A DNA stretch of 64,000 nucleotides, taken from the NCBI GenBank assembly GCA_020081605.1, contig JAHREC010000013.1, positions 1,302,001-1,366,000 on the forward strand. Reading direction: 5' to 3'. This DNA comes from Albifimbria verrucaria. Its lineage: Eukaryota > Ascomycota > Sordariomycetes > Hypocreales > Stachybotryaceae. Shown here one piece after another: positions 1 through 9,052 of this stretch. Position 1 is the stretch's first letter. Every line of letters starts with the position of its first letter. Under the pieces are notes generated by a model. The model was not told the DNA's origin. It did no database searches and saw only the letters and a program-made list of their open reading frames with translations. Position numbers and translations under genes: made by a program.

Positions 1-20
1 CCCATTGCAAGGGTATAAGA

Positions 21-1369
21 CTACACCTTCTTCTTCTCTATCTCAGTATCTTTGACGTGCTTGCTCGGCTTTGGGCTTGAGCCCAGGAGTAAAGACCACC
101 GGATGCAAAGACCACCACTGCCCCAATGAGGGTCCCTGCAGCCAGTGAGTTGCCAAACAGCCATATGCTCAGAAGAAGGCTGACAAGCTTCCGTATATTC
201 AGAACAATGGTAACTGTAAGCGCTGAAGACTTGGCCGCTAGTAGATTCACGCCTCGGATGCATGCGTACTGAGTCAAAACATTAGCAGCAAGAAATACTA
301 GCTGACGAGGGACACCGCCGGCCAATGCCAGGGCTCCCAAGAGCTAGAAACCTCAAAAGGCGGGCTGGCAGTGAGCTGACTAAGATTGTGCAACATTGCT
401 GGCACAAATGGGATAAAAAGCGGCAGAGATAAGATGTGGGAGTAAAGAGGTTCTCTCTCCACTGCGGCCCATATTTCCGATATGTTGCTTCGGTGTACAG
501 CCCCATGATGGCCGAGAGCAGCTGTGCGACGAAAAGAATTACCAGGCCTGTGCCGAAAGTTGGCCGAGAGTTAGATGTGGATTTCTCCTACGACATCAAG
601 TTGTCAGCCATCGAAGCCTGCATATTTAGACTTGCCTAGGCCTACCTTAGTCTGTGCGTCTGACCAGGCAGCAAGAATAACGCCAAAGGTTAGGAGAATG
701 ACCGCCAGAGCCTGTAGACGAGAGTATCTTTTTCCGTAGAGATAGCCGACGGCCATTGTTGTGATACTTCCACCTGATCGAAGGATGATATGCACCGGAA
801 CCGAAATGTCGTAACTGAAGGCATGATTGTTCAACATGTTTATGCTGAAGAAAAGGACGATGTTGATGATCCAGCGACTCAGTGGGACTTTGTTCGGCGC
901 AATAAAAAACGGTGGCCTTGTCTTGTCAAACTGAGCAACATATCCAGTGATGGCGACGAAGAGAAACTGAACGAATGTTAAGAGGGTTCCTGCTCGATTC
1001 ATCAACATCAATGGTCCTCAGCTGCAGAAACACTCAACCTGTACATACCACTAGCAGGTTCGAAACTACTAGAGTCAGCGTTCACAATCCCATCCCTAGA
1101 TCGGCGCGCTTACATACTTAACGATGGCCTCTAAGGCGTAGACCTGAGCAGGTAGCGGTCAGTTGGCGGCTCTTTCAGTGTTCGAGCGTTGGAGCTTACA
1201 TTGGAGCAACATCCCCAAAAATCAAACTGAGCATGACCGCGACCGCCACCATAGAGGAGCCAGCCTCCAAGGTCAACTGCCGGTTTGCTTCGGTCGAGGC
1301 TGAGGAAGCAGTGCTATTGGGGTCATCGACCTTGAGTTCATGGCCGCGATGTTTCTGAGCCGCACTCAT
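21..1369 (-). CDS. YEA4: UDP-N-acetylglucosamine transporter, YEA4/UAA family
   Basis: Multi-span nucleotide-sugar carrier of the UAA/DMT superfamily, expected in ER or Golgi membranes, importing UDP-GlcNAc for glycan or chitin synthesis. The start ATG is at 1369; an N-terminal hydrophilic stretch leads into the first membrane segment (MLSLIFG, then GCCSNVYALEAIV, typical of YEA4). Exons are separated by short introns, including a 17-nt micro-exon at 1049-1065 that restores the conserved EPASGTLLTF junction. Later segments include FFIAPNKVPLSRW and GGSITTMAVGYLYGKRYS. Four one-base breaks (near 1213-1216, about 440, about 344 and about 75) each close by adding one base to a run. With the last one closed, the protein ends EIEKKKV at 21, a lysine-rich tail; read as is, it ends at 38. 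Family call is firm; substrate is inferred from homology. Confidence 0.87.
1049..1065 (-). other. 17-nt micro-exon of the YEA4-like gene
   Basis: The short stretch sits between an acceptor AG (complement of 1066-1067) and a GTATGT donor (complement of 1043-1048). It carries phase so that AA + T TTC GAA CCT GCT AGT G + GA ACC joins the upstream EAIV segment to the downstream GTLLTFVQF segment. Without it the flanking exons do not join in frame, and the family has an acidic-Pro-x-SGTL sequence exactly here. Inferred from reading frame and family knowledge, not transcript data. Confidence 0.7.
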
Positions 1370-2297
1370 CTTGAGAACGAATGGATGAACGGTTCAAGAG
1401 TTGAGATGTAAATATCGACTCGAGCATTCAGGCAAACTTGATCTGGCGATTGTGGATTGGAGGACTTCTGTATCATCAATCCATGCGATCCTTCTCTTGA
1501 CATTTAAGGGTCCTCGTGAAACATATTTCTGAGGCGTGCGAGATCAAAGTGCCATGTTTCCACTGTATGTACCAATGGTGGGAGGCTGGTAGGTCAGGTA
1601 CAGGAGATGACACCTTGAAACATCTCTGAAATATGTAGGTACGTACCCACCAGGTAGGTTGGGTTTCCCTGCACTCCTTTCCAGGTGTACCTTTTAACTG
1701 CATGCCCCTCGTTACCTTCATCACTCTCAATCACATCTTATCTGTCACCGTACGATTAGTATTGCCTGTGGTGTGTGCAAAGACCACACGTTGACATGTA
1801 TTCAGAGGCCCCTCGAAGAGATTATTTTTATTCTAGTCTGGAGAGTCTGCCCAGACTTCGTTTTGTCTGCTATGTATAGCGACCAATGGCCGCGATACCG
1901 CCATGCTGCTTCACCGCACATGGTCAGCAATTCTGCACCTCGCCCATCCATTGAAAGCTGTTCAGGGCAGATACACCAGAGACACTCCATGCAGCACCCG
2001 CCTCCTCGCCTTCACCTCTACAGCACAATACTGATTCACACAAATAAAGCACCCTTGAGCTTGAGTTGACGCATGACAGCTACCTGACGAAGCGATGGCG
2101 GGCAGCCTACGAATTTGCGTTCCCACCATCTAGATGTAGATGCCCTTGAATAAAGCCCAAGGTAGAACGCCCCAATGTGGTGGAAGCCTCTCTCCCTCTG
2201 GCTCCATTGTCGCTGCTACGAAACCCTCTAGGCGGTTGTCATCAGTATTGCCAGACGAGCTCCGCTCCTCGTCGCTCTTTATGGTATCTGTCATTCT
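1370..2297. other. Intergenic: YEA4 upstream region and PP2A B55 3' flank
   Basis: No gene is supported here. Open frames at 1476-1730 and 1773-2069 lack family similarity. One copy of the dispersed AGGTAGGTACC-type motif lies around 1636-1665. Confidence 0.6.
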
Positions 2298-4032
2298 TTA
2301 AAGTGCCGAGAAAACAAAGAGCTACAATTCGAATTAGTTATGACAGGTAGTGAAATGCCAGTGCATTTGAGACTTACGTTGTTTGTTGCCGCAATAGCGA
2401 TGCTGTCCTCGAAAGGATGCCAGCTCATGTGGAGGATTTTCTTGTTGAAATCAATTTGATCCGCATCTGTCTCCTTGCGCATTCTTTGTCCTTGGGCTCC
2501 ACCTGCAGGGCTGCCGGCTCGAGAGTTGCCCTTCTTGCCTCCATTCGTAGCTGTCGGGCTCGTGGACGAATTGATCAGGGTAGGGACGCCAACTTTCTTG
2601 GCTTTGAAGGCCGACTTGTCTGCTTGAAGGACAACCTCTACTTCCTTCTCAGGATCTGTGGGGTAGATCATAAAATTGTTATTATAGCTTCCGGTCATGA
2701 CGTTCTTGGCATCTCCCGAAAAGACTACCTCGAACTTGTCAAAGATGCTGTCGTTCTCATACGTATCGCATAGTCGTGGGCGCAAATGCTCGTGAATCGG
2801 TATCGTCTTAATCGGTTGTCGTTCCATGTTGATGTCCCAGATTTTGACTGTAAGATAATCGCGAGAGAGAATGTAACGGCCGTCGTAAGAGAAACGCACA
2901 TCTGAGATAGACGATATGATTTCGGAAAAGAATGATCTTGACGACGGGTCTTCTTCCTGCTCGAAGACTACGCTCAGTTAGCCTAGATCCGGTGGGAGAA
3001 GAGGGAGAGCAGCTCTTACGCTTGGCATGCTGATCGCACAACGCACTCTCGCGCATATCAGCAAGCTTTATAGTTCCCTTGGAGCTGGCATACATAAACC
3101 AGTTACAGCTGAGGGATGGAACTCGGCTGCGGTGATAACCTCTGTCAGTTCTTCCATGTTGGCTGGCTTGATATCAACAATGTTAAAACTTTGATCCTGT
3201 ATGTTGAGGTTCCAGAGGTTGATACGCAAATCATCGCTGCTGATGAATGTCTCCCCATCGCTGTTGACCGAGATGCTATTAATGTGATATGCGTGCGCAT
3301 TGGCGTATGTGCGGCGCGGCACAGCAGCGACAACAGTGTCGTGGTGAGTGAGGCGTGGGAGCTTGAGGTCAGACGCGTTCTTGAACTGCATGGATGGAAG
3401 TGGTCGAGTTGCACCACCCCTCCAGCAATATTGCCCGGCGTGACATCGTTAGAGAGGTTGTTTTCGGCAACCACCTTCAGAGACTTCTCGAAAACCTTCC
3501 ACAATTTGATTGTCTTATCGTTGGTGGAAAGCAAGTAATGTGAAGCGTTCTGGCGACGGCACCATTTTATCTTGTTGATCTTCTCCTCAATCTCAAGAGA
3601 TTTTAGGTAGTCGAATTCGGGTTCGTGGGACTGAAATTCGGTGTGGAATTTGTACTCGCATGACTTCTTCTAAGAGAATGTATTAGACTTCCGAAAATAG
3701 GTGCAAGCTTTTGTTCTGAGGACCACATACCGTCTCGTTCCTCTCGAACAGTACGACACGCCCTCCTTTATCTCCTGTCGCAAGATAATTTCCCGTATGA
3801 TCAAACTCGACCGTCGAGATGATGTCGGCTGTGGTATCAATGGGCGGTTAGCTTTAAGGCCGTCACGAAGGAGGGGAGGGGCAGGACATCTTACCTTCGG
3901 TTATGTCCTCGACATCGCCCTTGTCGCCAAAACACCTGAATGTCCATGTTCAGCGCCTATCTAGCAGTTCATTTGGACTTGGACATACTGGGTAAACTTC
4001 CATGTGGGCGAGTTGGCTTCGCTGTCGACCAT
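2298..4032 (-). CDS. CDC55: Protein phosphatase 2A regulatory subunit B (B55/Cdc55)
   Basis: WD-repeat B55 subunit that targets the PP2A scaffold and catalytic dimer, acting in mitotic exit and cell-cycle control. The start (ATG complement 4030-4032) gives the typical N-terminus [20 protein letters not shown] across a first intron at about 3936-3990. Recognisable blocks follow: [80 protein letters not shown] and YNNNFMIYP. The last exon encodes LFVFSAL then a stop at 2298. Several introns are present (near 3000, 2370 and 2310). Two one-base breaks occur: at the CCCC run 3417-3420 and near 3110, where HPSA must continue [11 protein letters not shown]. Length (about 480 aa) fits the family. Confidence 0.93.
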
Positions 4033-5812
4033 TTTGGTTGGCAGCTATAGTGGATTGCGAGAGACGGCAAGGTGACGGAAAGCGGGCAAAGGTCGGGAAT
4101 GGCGGGAGCCAGAAGAGCAAACGGACGTCCGGTGAAAGGGACCAGGGAAACGATCAAGATCTCCAGTGATGATTCCGGGGACAGCGACGTCCAGCGAAAT
4201 GGCTTGGTCGGCAGCCCTTGCTGATTTGATGCGACAAGGTAGCGGAGCGGGCGTGGGAGGAGAATGTCGATGATGTCGTCTACCGAAAGGTCGAGCGGGC
4301 GGGATGCGTAAAGGCAAAGCTCCTACGAAGGATCGGGGTCTTCTGAATTAGAGGTCGTATTGAGCTTCGTAGACTGGAGAGGATCGCCAGAATCTAGGGC
4401 CCGGCGGATATATCGAGAAGCAGGTCAAAGGAACGAGTTGGGTTTGAGATGCGGTGATGAGGGTCGGTGCGTGCTGCGTGAGTGGCTCTCGGTGCTGTAA
4501 CTCCACTGCCCACTGAGGGTAGTGCTCTCTCTGGGCTACCTACCTGCAAAGTACCTTACCTTCCCTTACGCCTTAGTCCTCTGGTCCCAAGGAGAATAGA
4601 GGTACCTTGCCTACACGCAATATGAGCTAAGGTACCTTGTCCAAGAAGGGTCGGTGGGGTAAGCAGCTAAGGTTCTTGTGCCTTATCGAGCCTAAGGTGC
4701 CTCCCTACCAAGTCCCTCCTTATCAAGCTCAAGTGTCTCATTCGGCGGGTTCGTATCTTGGGAGTGTATAAGTCACTTGTTTACGCTTCTATGGGCCTCA
4801 ATGAGGCTGCAAGGAATCCAAGGTACCTTTAACCTGTACCTTTTGGTCAGAATACGGAGGTAGTGGCCATATAACAAGGTCAGGTTCCGGAGCTGTTGTG
4901 GTTGGGCATATAGTGGCAGGATGCGAGGGTACTTAGACCTGAGTAAGGTACTTTTCTTCTTCTCTATCAACACTAGAAATTTCATCCACAATCCCTCGTA
5001 TCCACCTATAGGCAGGTACCTCCAGCAAAACCCCATCATCCGCAAGGGTGTAGCTCTCCTTACGTAGGTACTTGAGAGTACGTAGGTGTGGTCAGGAGGT
5101 AGATAGCAGGCAGCTGTGAGCTGAGGTGGGCATATTAAATATTGCTTCAACGAAAATGGATTAAAGCTATGCTCGTAAGGTAGGTTCAAGTGAAGAACCG
5201 CGGCCCTGCGCGGCCAGTACTCAATCGTTCACGAGACGCTACATCAACGGACGCGTGATGATGGAGCTTTTGTAATCCGAATGATCCTCGAGCTTCCTCA
5301 GCCTCATATGGCACCATTTAAAGAATGGCCCTTTGATAAGCTGATCGCATGAAAACTTACCCAAATGAGCAATCGAAGCTAAACTTGGCAGGTGTGCAGC
5401 TTGAGTAGGTAGGCATGATGACAACTGCACGTTAAACAGTTACACAGGTGTGGCCTCCCTAACTCACTCCGCCGCGCGAGCAAATCAATACCATGAGTCT
5501 TCAGAATGGCGGTTGCCCGGCTTAAGTGCGCCAAGAAAATGGTAGAGCGATGGAAAGTTTCCTGCTCGCCCGGAACAGCATACCAACTGGCCTTTAACGG
5601 CATGGTACATGGTAGCCGGCTGTCTAGTGCCTAGGTAATTGCATACGCCGCCGTAGTCATGTGTAAGCCTGTGAGCTGGCTCGAAGAACCGAGGTGCAAC
5701 TCTCAAAGGCATATCATTCTAGCCATCACCCCCAGAAAGCGAGTCTGCGAAGCCGGGCACCACCAGTGGTTCGCAAAATATATCACTGCTTATTTTTAAA
5801 AATTTGTAGCTC
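4033..5812. other. Divergent intergenic region with GGTACC-type motif cluster
   Basis: This 1.8-kb region separates divergent PP2A B55 (-) and the 5813 gene (+). It contains many degenerate copies of AAGGTACCTT or AGGTAGGTACCT between about 4535 and 5095 and an AT-rich stretch at about 5775-5800 just upstream of the plus-strand gene. Open frames at 4045-4317, 4773-5189 and 5485-5712 have no recognisable features and are not called. Confidence 0.55.
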
Positions 5813-6700
5813 ATGACGAATCAAGATCAGCATCTGCCGGGCCAAGACTCGCCGGAAAACAAGAATGGAAGTATCCAGCAAGGGAAGGGCAAAGACAAGG
5901 AACCTGGACTAGCAGAGCGATTGCAGGCATCAGGAAAGCTGGCTTTCAACACCATTACAAACATTCAGCCCTTGCCCAATTTGGCGGTCGCAGACAAGGT
6001 GACAGGCAGTTCGAGTGGCTCCTCTAGTTCCAACACCCATCGCACTGATGCCATCGAGTCGCAGAAAGTCCGGCTATCACACCAGGGTAATACGGTTGGT
6101 TCATTCCGAGGCGGTATCCCTCAATCAGCAGAAACCGGGCGAACATTTGATGATTTCCAACAACAACACCAGCCTCGGTCTGCAGGGACATCGGCATTAT
6201 CGATTGAAACTGCACCTCAAGCACAAGCAAAGCAGGAGGCATCAGACGGCTTTGCTGTCGTGGATCTTTTGAGTCAGCCGGACGTTGGTGTAGAAGCGCA
6301 TGTGGTAGCAGAACAGGAGCAACAGTTGGGACCGGAGGAAGCTGCAAGCCTTCGAAATGCTTTGTTTGGGTCACAGCATGAGGCATCTGCTTGGAACGGT
6401 CTCCTCGACTTCTCGCCGGAGTTCATAGCACGACCTAATGCGGCAACGGCAGACCTCCAGCAGCACCTCGGAATTAAGGATGTGACTACTGCTCGGCAAC
6501 TTTGGGCTCAACAGTGGGCTGATGCCCTCTCAAGCTACACTGATGAGGTCTGGGGTGATCTTGGCCCACTGGTGTCGGATGCAAAACAAGAGATTGAGAA
6601 ACTGACACAGCCCATGCTTGAAGCCGACTTGATTAAATCAGGCACAGTCGCTGTAGACCGGTTAAGGCAGATTCTGGCCCATGTTCGTGGACACGTCTAA
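5813..6700 (+). CDS. Conserved-looking hypothetical protein (295 aa)
   Basis: I do not recognise the family. It is a single uninterrupted exon with ATG at 5813-5815 and TAA at 6698-6700. The N-terminal 150 residues are low-complexity, hydrophilic and rich in Gln, Ser and Gly, and probably disordered. Residues 160-295 look folded: acidic and helical, with the segments AASLRNALFGSQHEAS, WNGLLDFSPEF, LWAQQWADALSSYTDEVWGDL and DAKQEIEKL. There is no signal peptide or membrane span. It has none of the frame breaks that affect most neighbours. It is probably a cytoplasmic or nuclear protein; no function can be assigned. Confidence 0.72.
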   Translation: MTNQDQHLPGQDSPENKNGSIQQGKGKDKEPGLAERLQASGKLAFNTITNIQPLPNLAVADKVTGSSSGSSSSNTHRTDAIESQKVRLSHQGNTVGSFRGGIPQSAETGRTFDDFQQQHQPRSAGTSALSIETAPQAQAKQEASDGFAVVDLLSQPDVGVEAHVVAEQEQQLGPEEAASLRNALFGSQHEASAWNGLLDFSPEFIARPNAATADLQQHLGIKDVTTARQLWAQQWADALSSYTDEVWGDLGPLVSDAKQEIEKLTQPMLEADLIKSGTVAVDRLRQILAHVRGHV

Positions 6701-7675
6701 AGTCTCGATGGTTTTATTGAATCGAAACGTGTGTGGACGAGAAATTTCAGGAAGACGGAGACTTGAACATGTATACAGACAATGCCTTGAGATGCAGATG
6801 CCCTACAAGTTTTTCTTTGCTACCTCGGGTAGGTGACAATGTGAGCTTGAGTATGAATGTCATTGTCGATATGTCGACTCACGCAGAGCAAGTGCGGAAG
6901 ATCAAAGGTTGCTCGGCCAACATTGAGACGATAGAAAATGACATCATGCCCGCTATTTTCCCCCGCCGACACCGTCTCTGGGCCTAGACCATATCGCATT
7001 GCCATTATGTATGATGAACTCGATTACAGAGGTTGGGTATAGAAAATACATATTATTTATATCCTAGTTCTTCAAGAGGCTCTCACCCTTATTTTCTTTA
7101 ATGGCCTCCCGATCATTTCAACGGCATCGAGCAATGAATGAGTAGCCAACTTGATATTCACGGTTAACCCATGTCGGCAGCAGGGTCGACTGGTAATTTG
7201 AACGAACAAGCCCAGCTGTTGATACCTGTACTATGCCCTCGTGAATCGGCGGTTGCGGTACATAGCACATGTTTGTAGCTGTTACTGTATTACACTTTGT
7301 CAGCTCATTTATCAGCATTTTCTGATGAACTTGGCAGCGCATCGTCGTCTCTCAACTACCCTCATCATCGTAATTAATTCTAATGACTCGCCTAGTTGTC
7401 CTGGCAAGGTACTGTCTCCACTACCATAAGCCTTTCACGGTATACAAATATTAAACAGGGTACCACGAGTTACCGCCTGGTTAAGTACCCTATCCATGAC
7501 TTTTGTTTTCTCAACCAATCTGGATTCTGCTTCATAACAATACCTCACCTACCAACCTACCTTGGCCAGTACCATTCCAGCATAAGTACCTAAGGTAGGT
7601 AGGTACGTCACAGCCAACCTGTCATCCCGCATTTCTTCCTCAGAGCCTCTTTATTGTTGCCCTTGTCGCATCGCG
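6701..7675. other. Intergenic with GGTACC-type motif near 7540-7610
   Basis: 3' flank of the 5813 gene and upstream region of the cysteine-rich gene. A cluster of the AAGGTAGGTAGGTACG-type motif lies at 7545-7610, about 70-130 bp upstream of the next start codon. Nothing else is seen. Confidence 0.55.
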
Positions 7676-8548
7676 ATGGCCCGTCGGCTAGAACAGCGGC
7701 AATGGCTTGGCCTGCTACTCGTGGGGCTGTTCACGTCAACTGCTGCATCTTCGTCTCCAGCAATGGCAACATATGGCGCCGCCGCATCGGCCTCATTATT
7801 CACTCGCGAGGAATGCCCCGCCAATACGTTCCAATGCTCAACGGATCTTAGTCCGGTCTTCAGCAACGTATGCTGTCAAAACGGCCAGAGTTGTGCTTTA
7901 GACGCGAACAACCAGCCCGCGTGCTGCCCTCCGGGTGAGTAAAAGAGGAACTTGGCCTTTGGGCCGCAGCCGGCTTTACCGCAAGATGACTATTGTACTG
8001 ACTACATTTATCTTCGACAGGGCCGTGTGTACCGGTACCGCTCCCGCCTCTGCTCCCACTAATCGACCGACCGCACCTGTATCCTTCGTACCCAACTCAT
8101 ACTTCTCCTTCCCTTATGCGCCGACAGATTTTGGGGATAGAGAGGCATGCACATCTGCCGTCAGTGCATGCTCAAGAAATTACGAGGCCTGCACATCGGG
8201 GTTGCAAGGCGGAGGCGGCTTCGCAGTCACGATTGATGTTCCGGGGGCGGCACGACGGTGGGAGCCGGTGTTAACCTGGGAGCTTCCGCAACATCTGTTT
8301 GTTCAAGTCTGAGTTCTCAAGCTTGTCGTGACCTAGAACCCACAAGTTGTGAGACACTCAACTCTGCTTCAACTAGGATACGAGCATCTGCCTCGTCGGC
8401 GGTGTTTTTCGCGGTTGCGGCCAGCGCTATGTTCGCCTCAGTTTTTTTTGCTAAGGCCATCTTGCAGGATGCCATCTATGCCCCAGTGTGGAGCTTGTCG
8501 ATTCAGGACGTTCCATTCTCACGATTGTATGAAAGGGGTCGTTCTTAG
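7676..8548 (+). CDS. Secreted cysteine-rich protein, probably membrane- or GPI-anchored
   Basis: The start ATG is at 7676. Residues 1-30 form a signal peptide (WLGLLLVGLFTSTAASS). A cysteine-rich module follows (ECPANTFQC, then NVCCQNGQSC and ACCPPG). An intron at 7935-8020 leads to a second exon with Thr/Pro-rich linker, SYFSFPYAPTDF and a second cysteine module (REACTSAVSAC..NYEACTSG; SSLSSQACRDLEPTSC). A C-terminal hydrophobic segment (SAVFFAVAASAMFASVFF) suggests a membrane anchor or GPI signal. Two frame breaks are inferred: one at the exon junction about 8021 and one at the G-run about 8241-8245. If the T8 run at about 8441-8448 is also one base short, the protein ends there instead of at 8548. 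This resembles a family of fungal surface proteins; the function is unknown. Confidence 0.7.
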
Positions 8549-9052
8549 GCGCCGTTGGTTGATACGTTATTGGTACTGCTTTTCTGATTGCAAGGCGAAA
8601 GGTCGCGCATCGTGGGAGAACATAAGAAGCCAAGCCGAGTGCGACGCCGAGGGGCACTCACACGAGAAAGTGTTTGGTTCACTTGGCGAAGATACAAATC
8701 ATAGTGGTAGAGTTTCTTGCATGCATTTATATTTACGGCATAGCTGGGGATGCAATATGGTCATACTTAGCGTTGTCGTCTTTGAACCATACAGCGAGAT
8801 GGATGTTATGAAGATCAAGAACTTTGCTAAATCGCCACTCACAAGATATTCCCCGTCTGTTCTTTCTGCAGTCGAATTATGACCATGGAGTTTTATGTTT
8901 GCAATAAGGAAGTCTCCTATGAGGATAATGACACATGCTCATGCAGCTCTGATTGTCTGCGGTGCGAACCTTACACCCTCTAAGTTTGTCTGAGAGTTTC
9001 CTAATACGTATAGGAATGAACGGTTCAAGATGGGGAAACTAAAGGCACTGCT
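8549..9052. other. Convergent intergenic region
   Basis: Lies between the cysteine-rich gene (+) and MSH5 (-). No gene or clear repeat is seen; an open frame across 8349-8882 is a run-on of another frame. Confidence 0.5.
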
